Part shown: in pieces, positions 26,249 to 34,802 of the stretch | Layout: each line of letters starts with the position of its first letter | Position numbering within the stretch: the stretch's first letter is position 1 | DNA from: Halococcus salsus | GTDB lineage: Archaea > Halobacteriota > Halobacteria > Halobacteriales > Halococcaceae | Length of the DNA stretch: 64,000 nucleotides | Direction of reading: 5' to 3' | Assembly: GCF_009900715.1 (NCBI RefSeq) | Contig: NZ_JAAAJC010000001.1 | Coordinates: forward strand, 248,001 to 312,000 | Notes under the pieces: model-generated | Seen by the model: only the letters and a program-made list of their open reading frames with translations | Told to the model about the DNA's origin: nothing | Database searches by the model: none | Program-made: the position numbers and the translations under genes

Positions 26249-27526
26249 ATGCAACGGACCCGCCACGACCGACTCGTCGACCTCCGCCGCGACCTCCACC
26301 GTCACCCCGAACCCGCCTGGCGCGAGTTCTACACCACCAGCCGGATCGTCGAGGAGTGCGAACGCATCGGCGTCGACGACCTCCTCGTCGGACCCGCGAT
26401 CCTCGCCGACGGCGAACGCACCGCCGTCCCGGACGACGAGGAACTCGCGACGTGGTACGAGCGGGCCCGCGCCGCCGGCGCGCGTGAGGACGTCCTCGGA
26501 AAATTGGAGGGGGGCTACACCGGCGCGATAGCGGTCCTCGAACGCGGCGAGGGTCCGACCGTCGCGCTCCGGGTCGACATCGACGGCCTGCTCCGCGAGG
26601 AATCGGATTCCGAGGCGCACGTCCCCGCGAAGGAGGGCTTTCGCTCGGAGACCGGCGCGATGCACGCCTGCGGCCACGACTCACACGCAACCATAGGCAT
26701 CGGCGTGCTCGAAGCGGTTGCCGAGAGCGACTTCCAGGGGACGTTCAAGGTCGTCTTCCAGCCCGGCGAGGAGATGGTCGCGGGCGCGAAGCCGATCGCC
26801 GAGAGCGGCCACCTCGACGACGTGGACTATCTTTTAGCTACCCACATCGGCCTCGATCATCCCACCGGCGAGGTCGTCGCGGGCATCGACGACTTCCTCG
26901 CGGTGCACCACTTCCGAGCCGACTTCTCGGGCGAACCCGCCCACGCCGGGGCCGACCCCCAGGAGGGGAAGAACGCCGTCCAGGCGATGGCGGCGGCGAT
27001 CCAGAACCTCTACGCCATCCCGCGTCACGACGACGGCCCGACCCGGATCAACGCCGGGATGGTCGGCGGCGGGAGCGCGACCAACATCATCCCCGAGGCG
27101 GCGTTCATCGAGGGCGAAGTCCGGGGTCAGACGACGGCGCTCATGGAGTACATGCGCGAACGCGCCGAGCAGGTGGTCGAGTCCGCCGCCGAGATGCACG
27201 GCTGCTCGGTCGACCTCTCGACGGTGGGCGGCGCGCCGAGCGCGACCAGCGACGCCGAACTCGTCGAGATCGTTCACGAGGTGTCGACCGAAGTGGAGGG
27301 GGTCGACACCCCCACCGAACGCGACGGCCTCGGCGGGAGCGAGGACGCGACCTACCTGATGCACCGGGTTCAGGAGCGCGGCGGGCACGCGGCCTACGTC
27401 TGCATCGGCACCGACCACCCCGGCGGCCACCACACCGCGACCTTCGACGTCGACGAACGCTCGATCGACATCGGCGTCGACGTGCTGACCGAATCGGTGC
27501 TCCGGATCGCCCAGGAGACGCCGTAG
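26249..27526 (+). CDS. M20 family amidohydrolase (AbgA-like)
   Basis: A 425-residue metallo-amidohydrolase. RRDLHRHPEPAWREF (13-27) and the metal ligands in ACGHDSH (140-146) mark the M20D group; PGEEMVAGAKPI carries the catalytic and bridging glutamates. An insertion at about 50-88 before GGYTGAIA resembles the large subunit type of p-aminobenzoyl-glutamate hydrolase (AbgA). It removes an acyl or amide group from an N-acyl amino acid; the substrate is not certain. Confidence 0.9.
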   Translation: MQRTRHDRLVDLRRDLHRHPEPAWREFYTTSRIVEECERIGVDDLLVGPAILADGERTAVPDDEELATWYERARAAGAREDVLGKLEGGYTGAIAVLERGEGPTVALRVDIDGLLREESDSEAHVPAKEGFRSETGAMHACGHDSHATIGIGVLEAVAESDFQGTFKVVFQPGEEMVAGAKPIAESGHLDDVDYLLATHIGLDHPTGEVVAGIDDFLAVHHFRADFSGEPAHAGADPQEGKNAVQAMAAAIQNLYAIPRHDDGPTRINAGMVGGGSATNIIPEAAFIEGEVRGQTTALMEYMRERAEQVVESAAEMHGCSVDLSTVGGAPSATSDAELVEIVHEVSTEVEGVDTPTERDGLGGSEDATYLMHRVQERGGHAAYVCIGTDHPGGHHTATFDVDERSIDIGVDVLTESVLRIAQETP

Positions 27527-27579
27527 CCACCGACCCCACGTCGTCTGCCGGCGAACATCGAAGACGCGTTTCGTATCGC

Positions 27580-27804
27580 CTACCGGCCGAAACGCTTGGC
27601 GACCGTCTCGCCGATCCGTTCGCCCACGTAGAAGCCGTAGAGGCGGGACAGTCCGAGCCAGATCAGAATCACGCCCAGCACGAGCCCGACGAGCCCGGTC
27701 CGAGCCACGATGTCGAATATTCCCACGAGGATGAACAGTATCGAGACCGTGAGATACACGATGTCCCGCTGGAAGAACGCCCGCACGCTGTCGAGTGTGC
27801 CCAT
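27580..27804 (-). CDS. Small membrane protein
   Basis: A 74-residue protein with two hydrophobic helices (YLTVSILFILVGIFDIVA, 17-34, and GLVGLVLGVILIWLGL, 37-52), a basic tail (ERIGETVAKRFGR) and no signal peptide. Function unknown. Its frame is acidic-poor but uses the codons of its neighbours. Confidence 0.65.
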   Translation of the reverse strand: MGTLDSVRAFFQRDIVYLTVSILFILVGIFDIVARTGLVGLVLGVILIWLGLSRLYGFYVGERIGETVAKRFGR

Positions 27805-27888
27805 CGTTCGGGCTTACACCCCCTCCCTCATAAGGAATGCACAAACGACCGGTCGAGGGGTGGTCCCGACCGGAACGGAGCCCGGACC

Positions 27889-28038
27889 CTACTCGGACTT
27901 CGACGTCTCGAACTCCTCCTCGCAGTCGAGGCACTCGTAGTGCGACTCGTCGGCGTCGGCGGTGGTGTCGGCTATCTGGACGTTGTTGGACTCACAGCTC
28001 GGACAGGTGACGTCGCTCGATGTCGGTGTGGAGCTCAC
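27889..28038 (-). CDS. Small zinc-ribbon protein
   Basis: A 49-residue protein with two knuckles, CPSCESN (about 11-17) and CLDCEEEF (about 36-43), in an acidic background. It resembles the many tiny haloarchaeal zinc-finger proteins; partner unknown. The GTG start at 28038 was chosen because the in-frame upstream extension is basic and lacks haloarchaeal character. Confidence 0.65.
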   Translation of the reverse strand: MSSTPTSSDVTCPSCESNNVQIADTTADADESHYECLDCEEEFETSKSE

Positions 28039-28157
28039 GTTCGCCCGTGTTCGTCGTCGTCTATAAGCTCCCACCACGCTGCTGCCTGCTCGTCCGCTCG
28101 GACGGACCGGTGTGTCGGCGTGCTCGAAGGGCGTGCAGTCCTCGCCCCCTCCCTCGA

Positions 28158-28355
28158 CTACGGCGAGACACCGGCGGGGAGCGTACACTCCGTCCCACAC
28201 CGCGAACACCGCCAGCGCATCCGGAGCGGATAGCGGTCGTCGCCGAGGCCGATCGCGTCCATCCTGACGACGTACTGGGGTTCGTAGTCGTGGTGGCCGA
28301 ACCGACAGAGGGGGACGAGGAGCGACCCGAGGAGTTCCGTTCCCGTCTTATTCAT
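28158..28355 (-). CDS. Small zinc-finger protein
   Basis: A 65-residue protein with C18 and the pair CSRC (50-53) plus C57, arranged as CRFGHHDYEP...WRCSRCGTEC. The layout resembles short phage-type proteins with a CxxC plus His/Cys pair. It may bind one zinc ion. Function unknown; the case for expression is moderate. Confidence 0.5.
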   Translation of the reverse strand: MNKTGTELLGSLLVPLCRFGHHDYEPQYVVRMDAIGLGDDRYPLRMRWRCSRCGTECTLPAGVSP

Positions 28356-28504
28356 GCGACACCACTGTTGGTTTCACCTCGGCACGCGTTCGCAAAAGCG
28401 TTCGTACCCCACTCCCGGTGTGACCTGACCGATTCCGGTCCGACCACGACCGTCTCGGGCGCGTGCGACGGGTTTATGGGTGGCGGTTGCCGTGTTGGAA
28501 CCGT

Positions 28505-29362
28505 ATGCGTATTAACGAATCTTCGTCTTTTGTTAATTCCGGGAGGCCGCCGTGGGTCGGAGTCGGGGCGACGGCCGCGTTCGTCGTGTTGAGCGGGCTC
28601 GGGGCGGTCGCGGGGCTGTGGAAGGTGCTCGTGATCGGCTGGGTCGCCTTCGTCGCGATGGCGGGTGCGGCAGTCGTGGCACGGGTTACGGTCGCCGACC
28701 CGCATCCCCGTCGGGTGGTCTGGAGCTACGGGCTCGCGAGCGGCGCGATGGTGACGAGCGCCGCGGTGTTTCTGGTTCCACAGGCGGTCGGCTACGACCC
28801 GCAGGTCGGCGGGTTCGGGGTGGCGGCGGGGCTGCTGGCGGGCTACGCCGGCCACGTCATCGGCCACCGGTTCAGCCACCGCGACCTCCCGATCGAGACC
28901 ACGACCGCCCAGCTCACCGCACACGCGCTCACGGCGGGGCTCGTCATCGGCGCGGTCTACTCGCTGCTCCCCGACCTCGGGTTGCTCCTGGGACTCGGGA
29001 TCGTCTCGCACAAGGGGCCCGCGGGCTACGCCGCCGCACGCCGGCTTCGGACGAAGGGCCGCTCGGTCGGTTCGCTGTTGCTCCCGGCGGCGGGGGTCGG
29101 GATCACGGCCACCGCCGTCGGCCTCCTCGACCCGTCCACCTCGATGGTGGCGAACGCCGCGGTGTTCGGGTTCGCCGCCGGTATCTTCCTCCACATCGCG
29201 ATGGACTTCCTGCCCGAGTGCGAGGTCGGCAGCGAGGTCGCGGCCCTCGTCGGCAAGGGCGAGGACGACCACGCGCTGCTCGACCGCCTCCGGATCCACG
29301 GCGTCGCGAGCACCGCGGTCGGGGCGGGCGCGGTCTTCCTCGCGTGGCTCGTCGTTGGCTGA
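28505..29362 (+). CDS. ZIP-family-like metal transporter
   Basis: A 285-residue polytopic membrane protein with about eight helices. Helix IV/V signatures AHALTAGLVIGAVYS, SHKGPAGYAAARRL and the late HIAMDFLPECE follow the ZIP pattern of histidine- and glutamate-bearing helices that carry zinc or other divalent metals. The start MRINESSSFVN was chosen because it lies just after an AT-rich stretch and before the first helix. Substrate metal unknown. Confidence 0.75.
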   Translation: MRINESSSFVNSGRPPWVGVGATAAFVVLSGLGAVAGLWKVLVIGWVAFVAMAGAAVVARVTVADPHPRRVVWSYGLASGAMVTSAAVFLVPQAVGYDPQVGGFGVAAGLLAGYAGHVIGHRFSHRDLPIETTTAQLTAHALTAGLVIGAVYSLLPDLGLLLGLGIVSHKGPAGYAAARRLRTKGRSVGSLLLPAAGVGITATAVGLLDPSTSMVANAAVFGFAAGIFLHIAMDFLPECEVGSEVAALVGKGEDDHALLDRLRIHGVASTAVGAGAVFLAWLVVG

Positions 29363-29433
29363 ACGGATGTGGGTTGTGAGCACGTCTCTGTGAGGAGCCG
29401 TGGGTTCTTGTGGGCCGACCCCCAAACGCGCGC

Positions 29434-29910
29434 ATGGTATCCGAAGGCGATTCCGCGCCCGACTTCACCGTCACGCTCGCCGGCGACGACCCCGAGGCGT
29501 TCACGCTCTCGGAGCACCTCGACGAGGCTCCGATCGTGCTCGCGTTCTTCCCCGGGGCGTACACGCCGCCGTGCACCAACGAGATGGTCGCCTTCCAGGA
29601 GGAGTACGACGGCTTCGACGGGGTCGGCGGCACCCTCTACGGTGTGAGCGCCGACTCGGCGTTCAGCCAGGCCTCCTTCGCCGACGAGTACGGTTTCGAG
29701 TTCTCGCTCCTCAGCGACATGGACCGCGAGGCGATCGGTGCCTACGACCTCGAGATCGACATCGGCGACCTCGGCCTCTACGGCGTCTCCCAGCGCGCGG
29801 TGTTCGTGGTCGATTCGGATGGCGAGGTCACCTACGCGTGGGTCGCCGACGACCCGACCAACGAGCCGGACTACGACGAGGTTCAAGAGGCGGTCGAGGC
29901 GGCGGCCTGA
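29434..29910 (+). CDS. Peroxiredoxin (AhpC/TSA family)
   Basis: A 158-residue thioredoxin-fold peroxidase. The active-site motif PGAYTPPCTNE has the peroxidatic cysteine C47; SAPDFTVTLA is the conserved start. No second cysteine is visible, so a 1-Cys or BCP-like mechanism that uses an external thiol is likely. It is paralogous to the protein at 48183-48659 (same length and architecture). Confidence 0.92.
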   Translation: MVSEGDSAPDFTVTLAGDDPEAFTLSEHLDEAPIVLAFFPGAYTPPCTNEMVAFQEEYDGFDGVGGTLYGVSADSAFSQASFADEYGFEFSLLSDMDREAIGAYDLEIDIGDLGLYGVSQRAVFVVDSDGEVTYAWVADDPTNEPDYDEVQEAVEAAA

Positions 29911-29957
29911 GAAGCCAACTCACACCGATTTTCGCACACTATCCTGAGTAGCCCCGG

Positions 29958-30464
29958 CTACGGCTCGATCGCGGTCTCGGGGTTCGCGATCGACCAGAGC
30001 CGTTCGGGCAGGAAGTCGTCGAGGTGGTCGATCACCCGGCGCTCACTCACGTCGAGGCCCTCGCAGTGGTCGTGGGCCTCCTCGCGGATCGAGATGTGGA
30101 GGTCGTCGTCTTCGAGTTCGACGGAGAGCGGAAACACCGAACAGCGGACTGGCTTCCAGTCGTGTTCGGCGTGGAGCGCACAGAGGCCGTCGTCGCGGAG
30201 GAAGAAGCAGGCCGCGCCGTCGAGGGCCACGTCGTTCTCTCGGTCCTTCGGCTCGCGTTTGACGGCCTGCTGGCCCCGAAAGTCCACGGTGGCCTCGTTG
30301 ACGTTCGCGCGTTTCGCGAGCCCCACGAGGTCGGGGTCCGAGAGTAGTACGCCGTGTTGACAGCACCAGGTACACGAATCGATGCACTCGAAGGTGAGGT
30401 CGGGGTCGAGCTCCACGACCGCCTCACAGCCGGGATGCACCTCGATCCGCTGTCCGTCGGTCAC
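29958..30464 (-). CDS. YkgJ family cysteine-cluster protein
   Basis: A 168-residue protein with the YkgJ (CxxxCxxC...) pattern: CIDSCTWCCQHG near the N-terminus, CFFLRDDGLCALH and CSVFPL in the middle. These cysteines are thought to bind zinc or an iron-sulfur cluster; the biochemical role is unknown. The GTG start at 30464 (VTDGQRIEV) was chosen because upstream sequence is AT-rich and not acidic. Confidence 0.85.
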   Translation of the reverse strand: MTDGQRIEVHPGCEAVVELDPDLTFECIDSCTWCCQHGVLLSDPDLVGLAKRANVNEATVDFRGQQAVKREPKDRENDVALDGAACFFLRDDGLCALHAEHDWKPVRCSVFPLSVELEDDDLHISIREEAHDHCEGLDVSERRVIDHLDDFLPERLWSIANPETAIEP

Positions 30465-30545
30465 GAGGGCTCTCCGCGACGCGCCCGCCAAAACCTTCCG
30501 GTTGATGGCGATTACTGTGCTATTCTGGTGAATTATTGGGAAAGA

Positions 30546-30554
30546 ATTTTGATA
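30546..30554 (+). promoter_or_regulatory. TATA-like element before the Mrr/PH gene
   Basis: An A/T-rich AATTTTGAT element lies about 25-30 bases before the ATG at 30577, consistent with a leaderless transcript. Confidence 0.5.
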
Positions 30555-30576
30555 GCGTGACACGCCTGTTAACAAT

Positions 30577-32214
30577 ATGGGGCTATTCGACCGAGGAAAT
30601 TCTAATGACGAACTCCTCGTCGTAACGGAACTTCTCGAAAATGGAGAGGGCAACTCCGTTACGAAGAAAAATCTCACTGGTAGAGAGGTCGGAGGAGAAT
30701 CGCTTCTATCCTACATTCGAAATGGCGAACAGCCACACTACATTCTCAACAACCGAAACAAGGGACTCACCTACAATGAACGAGGGACAAAGGATACCAC
30801 TCAACCTTCTAGTAGTGGCTGGGCGTTTTGTCTGTTCACTGACCAGCGCGTTCTATTCATAATCGATACCGACTCTGGGATTGACCAGCGAAGTATCGAA
30901 TATGATGATGTCGAAAGTGTCGAAGCATCCACAGGCTTTCTGAAAAATCAGATCACGATCAAAACCCTCTATGCGAATTACCGATTCTACGTGAGTGGTT
31001 CTATCTCTTCGGATGAATTCGAGAATTCTATCGCGTTCGTTCGACGTCAGGCGGGTCTCGAAAAACCAGCGGTAATGAACACACCAACTACCACGCCCAC
31101 ACAATCGGCAACTCCCTCTCTGTCGGAAGATCGGGACAAAAAGACAGTACTACAACGACTCAGGAGTATGGACCCGTACGAGTTTGAACATTTCGTCGCG
31201 GATCTCTGGGAGGCTCAGGGATGGGAGGCCGCGGTTTCGCAGGCGTCTGTTGACCAAGGGGTGGATATCGTTGCGACGAAGCAGAATCCGTTTCCGCAAA
31301 AGCAAGTGATCCAAGCGAAGCGATACGCAGCGAATAATACGATCGGTAGTCCGAAGATACAACAGTACTCTAGCCTTCGACAACAAGAACCTGGAGCGGA
31401 CGTTTCTGTAGTCGTTACGACCAGTGGTTTCAGTCGCCAAGCCGAAGAACTAGCGCAGAACCTGAATGTAAAGCTGGTCGATGCTGAAGGGATCTATCGA
31501 TTACTGAAAGAAGTCGATCGTTTCGATCTTGTAGCAGAGTACTCACCGGTCCAGATCGAATCCGTATCGGGGCCAGCGATCGGGCAAGAACAACAGACGT
31601 TCCAAGGAGAGAGGGATATAGAACGGAACATAACCGATGCGGAACCGTCTTCTGTTATTGTTGATTCGCATTCCGAAGCGGATTCCTTCTTAAAAGAATA
31701 TACTGAATGTCCTAACTGTGGAGAATTTGTGCCCATGAAGCGAATTTGGCGTAAAGATTTGATTTTTCCGAAGCTGCAATGCACTCAGTGCCAGACCGTG
31801 TTCGCCGAGGATGATGATGTACTCATTCTGCTGAAGAATATCCGAACAGAGAGGACACAGAGCGCGAGTAAGTACGGTTACTACGGCGTTGCAGTTGGTG
31901 TCGTACTGGCAACTATTGGTGTCGTCACACCGACTCTTGCCATTCTGACATGGCTCGCTCTCCCGATCGCGATCAGCAGAGACACACGCTATGTTCGCGC
32001 TAACAGCAGCAGAAATCCCTCAACTGGATATTGGGTGTGGGGAGCTGTGGCTCTCCCACTCATTTCTGCAGTTGTTATCGGAGGTATCGGTATCGGGGCT
32101 GCATCACTCATTACGGGCGGGGCTTATCTCGTTCAGAGGCATCGAAACGATACTACGGAATCTGGAATTCATCAAAAAGGAATCAGATCCTATATCACTC
32201 AGAAGCGTAGTTAA
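30577..32214 (+). CDS. PH-like/Mrr nuclease/zinc-ribbon membrane protein
   Basis: A 545-residue accessory protein with four parts. Residues about 40-158 look like a bacterial PH-like beta domain (WAFCLFTDQRVLFII, RSIEYDDVESVEASTG). Residues 195-315 are an Mrr-type PD-(D/E)XK nuclease: E204, D230 in DQGVDIVA and Q246-A-K248 in QAKRYA are the catalytic set. A zinc ribbon follows (C378, C381, C402, C405). Two or three membrane helices lie at 433-466 and 487-520. The DNA is clearly AT-richer than all neighbours, indicating recent acquisition. It overlaps the convergent transcription factor S gene by four bases. Likely role: membrane-linked nuclease, perhaps defence; this is inference. Confidence 0.85.
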   Translation: MGLFDRGNSNDELLVVTELLENGEGNSVTKKNLTGREVGGESLLSYIRNGEQPHYILNNRNKGLTYNERGTKDTTQPSSSGWAFCLFTDQRVLFIIDTDSGIDQRSIEYDDVESVEASTGFLKNQITIKTLYANYRFYVSGSISSDEFENSIAFVRRQAGLEKPAVMNTPTTTPTQSATPSLSEDRDKKTVLQRLRSMDPYEFEHFVADLWEAQGWEAAVSQASVDQGVDIVATKQNPFPQKQVIQAKRYAANNTIGSPKIQQYSSLRQQEPGADVSVVVTTSGFSRQAEELAQNLNVKLVDAEGIYRLLKEVDRFDLVAEYSPVQIESVSGPAIGQEQQTFQGERDIERNITDAEPSSVIVDSHSEADSFLKEYTECPNCGEFVPMKRIWRKDLIFPKLQCTQCQTVFAEDDDVLILLKNIRTERTQSASKYGYYGVAVGVVLATIGVVTPTLAILTWLALPIAISRDTRYVRANSSRNPSTGYWVWGAVALPLISAVVIGGIGIGAASLITGGAYLVQRHRNDTTESGIHQKGIRSYITQKRS

Positions 32215-32531
32215 CTGTAGCCCCGCCAGCGATGCCCGCACTCGGTGCACTTGAAAAATCGCGTCGGAGGTTCGTCGGCCGATCCGGTTTGCTTGATGGT
32301 GTACCACGCCATGTCGTTGCCGCACTCCTCGCACTCGATCTCGACTGTCGGTTTCCCCTCGTCGGCGGCGTCCTCGGTGGTCTCGATCACGTCGTCGAAG
32401 GTCTGGTCCTCGGTGCTCACGAACGCCGCCGCGCGCTCCTCGTCTTTGGCCACTCGCGCGCCACAGCCCGCACACACCATCTCGTCGCCGTCGGCGTGCA
32501 TCATCGACCCGCACTCGTCGCAGAATTGCAT
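32211..32531 (-). CDS. tfs: Transcription factor S (TFIIS/RPB9-like)
   Basis: A 106-residue two-zinc-ribbon protein. The N-ribbon uses C4, C7, C20, C23 and the C-ribbon C67, C70, C95, C98, with the acidic tip SADEPP (D86, E87) that enters the RNA polymerase pore and stimulates transcript cleavage. The usual QTRSADEP is QTGSADEP here. It rescues arrested RNA polymerase. Length is normal for archaeal TFS. Confidence 0.92.
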   Translation of the reverse strand: MQFCDECGSMMHADGDEMVCAGCGARVAKDEERAAAFVSTEDQTFDDVIETTEDAADEGKPTVEIECEECGNDMAWYTIKQTGSADEPPTRFFKCTECGHRWRGYS

Positions 32532-32579
32532 ACTGGAACTCGTCCCTCCGGCGGCAAAAGCACCCGGTCGGCGGTCGAG

Positions 32580-33008
32580 CTATCGCGACTCGGCCTCGAA
32601 CTCGTCGAATAGACTCGCCACGCGCTCGCGGACCTCCTCTCGGATCGATCGGACGGTCTCGACGTCTGCGCCGTGCGGGTCCGGCAGGTCCCAGTCGCGA
32701 ACGTCGATCCCCGCGTCGAGGTCGAGCGTCGAACAGCCCATCGTCGCCACGTAGTCCGCCGAGTCGAGTTCCTCGTCGGTGATCTCGCGGGGGGTGCGGC
32801 CCGAGAGGTCGATCCCCGCCTCGTGCATGACCTCGACGACCTCGTCGTGGACGCCGTCGGCGGGGTGTGTGCCGCCGGTGAGGATAGTTATCTCGTCGAG
32901 CCCTCGCTGGTCGCGCTCGCGTTCGGCGAACGCGCTCGCCATCTGGGACCGCCCGGCGTTCTGGACACAGACGAACGCGACTCGGGGCCCGTCGCTTCTG
33001 TTGGACAC
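32580..33008 (-). CDS. ArsC-type low-molecular-weight phosphatase/arsenate reductase
   Basis: A 142-residue protein with the CX5R loop CVQNAGRS (C14 to R20) and the later aspartate in DWDLPDPHG. This family includes thioredoxin-linked arsenate reductases and protein tyrosine phosphatases; the PDPHG ending favours the arsenate reductase or LMW-PTP branch. No arsenite exporter is adjacent, so the arsenic role is not supported by context. Confidence 0.85.
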   Translation of the reverse strand: MSNRSDGPRVAFVCVQNAGRSQMASAFAERERDQRGLDEITILTGGTHPADGVHDEVVEVMHEAGIDLSGRTPREITDEELDSADYVATMGCSTLDLDAGIDVRDWDLPDPHGADVETVRSIREEVRERVASLFDEFEAESR

Positions 33009-33070
33009 GGCTGCTCGTCACGGGGTTGGGTCGCAGCGAGAATGAACGTTTGGGCCTTTGGCCCCTCCGG

Positions 33071-33739
33071 CTATCGCTCGCCGTACCACTCCGCCTCGAA
33101 ACGTTCGACGAAGCGCTCGGTGAACGCGTGGCGTTCCTCGGCGAGCGCCCGCGCCGCCTCGGTGTTCATCTCGCCTGGGAGGTGCTGGAGTTTGTCGTAG
33201 TAGTGTTCGATCCCCGAGTACCCACCGTCGGGGTCCCAGAGCGGCGTGCCGTGGACCCCGCCGTAGGCGAAGTTCCGCGCGACCCCGACCGCGCCGATGG
33301 CGTCGAGGTTGTCGGCGTCCCGGAGGACCTCGGCCTCGACCGTCTCGGCGGATCGTTCGATCCCTCGAAATTCGTACTCGTCGTGGACCGCGACACAGTG
33401 ACAGACCGCGGGGACCTTGCTCGGCGGGAACTCGGTCGCGCCGAGCACTTCCCGTACGTCCGGGAGGGTCTCCTCGGGATGGACGTCCTCGCCGTCGGTG
33501 CCTACCGTCCGGTGGATGTCGTGGGTCAGCGCGGCCGCGCCCACCACTTCGACGTCGGCCCCCTCCGCGTCCGCGAGGCGGGTCCCCAATCGAAACACCC
33601 GCCACGCGTGGTCGAGGTCGTGGCCCGATGAGTCCCCGTCGTACCACGCCACCATCTCGTCGGCGATGGCCCGAAACAGCGCCCGCTCCTCGTAGTTCTC
33701 GTCCGATTCGTCCCTCGAAAAGGCGTCGAGATTCGTCAC
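33071..33739 (-). CDS. HD domain-containing phosphohydrolase
   Basis: A 222-residue metal-dependent HD hydrolase. HDLDHAWRVFRLG (about 41-53) and ALTHDIHRTVG (about 73-83) hold the H...HD metal ligands; RDADNLDAIGAVGVAR gives the final aspartate. These enzymes hydrolyse nucleotides or phosphate esters. Adjacent genes on the same strand (RFAP-type kinase upstream) need not be functionally linked. Confidence 0.9.
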   Translation of the reverse strand: MTNLDAFSRDESDENYEERALFRAIADEMVAWYDGDSSGHDLDHAWRVFRLGTRLADAEGADVEVVGAAALTHDIHRTVGTDGEDVHPEETLPDVREVLGATEFPPSKVPAVCHCVAVHDEYEFRGIERSAETVEAEVLRDADNLDAIGAVGVARNFAYGGVHGTPLWDPDGGYSGIEHYYDKLQHLPGEMNTEAARALAEERHAFTERFVERFEAEWYGER

Positions 33740-33773
33740 GAAAGTTCCTCGGTCGGGACGAGGTAGCTACAAC

Positions 33774-34766
33774 TCAAGTGGGTTTCGGCGGTCGGTCCCG
33801 CTCGACGTGTGCGCCCTCGTTGCGCGGCGCACACACGAGCACGTCGCCGTCGACGCCCGCCGCCGACAGCACCTCGTGGGCGACCGTCCGTGCTTCGTCG
33901 GCACGCGCCTCATCGGTGAGACCGTAGACGGCGGGGCCCCAGGACGACTGGCCCGCACCCGCGACCGCGGGCGAGGCCGACAGCGAGTCCACGATGTCGC
34001 CGAGCGGCGGCCGGTAGACCCCGCCCTGTTCGTCGGCGTACCAGGTGCCGTTGAGCCGGCTCACCGCGGCGACCGCCCCACCGAAACCCGCCCAGTCACC
34101 TTCGGCCGCGGCCGGAAGCAACCGCTGGGCGACGAGTCGGGCCACCTCGTCGGCGATGGCGGGGTCGGCGCGCTCGACCACCCGACCGATGCTCTCGGTC
34201 TCCTCGTCCCCGCATCGGCCCGACTCGATGTCGGGGATGACGACCACGAACCGCCACGAGCCGGGGAGCGCGTGACGTGCGACCGGTACGGGGACCGCCC
34301 ACTCGCCCTCCGCCGGTGGCTCCGTGGTGAAGCGCTCGGCGTGGTGGCCGGCGTCGGCGACGAATCCCCCTTCCCGAAACGTCGCACAGCCGACCCCGCT
34401 CCGGCCGCCGCGGCCGAGCGCCGGCGCACGCTCCCTGACCCGTGGTTCGCGGTCGTGGGCGCGCGCGACGGCCGTCAGGACGGCGAGCGCGAACTGCGTG
34501 CCGCTCCCGAGCCCAACGTGGTGGGGGATGCGTTCCTCGACCGTGAGTTCGACCCCGGGAACGTTGAGGAGGTCGACGACGCGCTCGGCATACGTCGCTG
34601 CTCGCGCGTCGTCACAGCGGACCGTGTCGGCGGGTTCGGCCACGAGCACGACGCGCGGCGCGTCGAGCGCGACTCCGAGCCCGCCGTAGAGCCGCTCGCG
34701 AGCGAGCGAGAGGTTCTGGAACCCGAAGTGAACCCGCCCGCCGGCCGCGACCCTGACTCGCGTCAT
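33774..34766 (-). CDS. Beta-RFAP-synthase-type GHMP family protein
   Basis: A 330-residue GHMP-superfamily protein. GRVHFGFQNLS at the start and HHVGLGSGTQFALAV (about 88-102, the phosphate loop) match beta-ribofuranosylaminobenzene 5'-phosphate synthases, the first committed step of methanopterin synthesis in methanogens. Haloarchaea use folates, so the real substrate here is unclear. It lies 36 bases from the glycosyltransferase gene on the same strand. Confidence 0.85.
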   Translation of the reverse strand: MTRVRVAAGGRVHFGFQNLSLARERLYGGLGVALDAPRVVLVAEPADTVRCDDARAATYAERVVDLLNVPGVELTVEERIPHHVGLGSGTQFALAVLTAVARAHDREPRVRERAPALGRGGRSGVGCATFREGGFVADAGHHAERFTTEPPAEGEWAVPVPVARHALPGSWRFVVVIPDIESGRCGDEETESIGRVVERADPAIADEVARLVAQRLLPAAAEGDWAGFGGAVAAVSRLNGTWYADEQGGVYRPPLGDIVDSLSASPAVAGAGQSSWGPAVYGLTDEARADEARTVAHEVLSAAGVDGDVLVCAPRNEGAHVERDRPPKPT

Positions 34767-34802
34767 GTCGGGGACTCCGTGGGAAAGAGGGAAAGGTCGT
34801 CG

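Noticed and set aside
27580-28355. Single operon of the small minus-strand genes 27580-28355
   Set aside because: Spacings are over 80 bases and each has its own start context; cotranscription cannot be supported.
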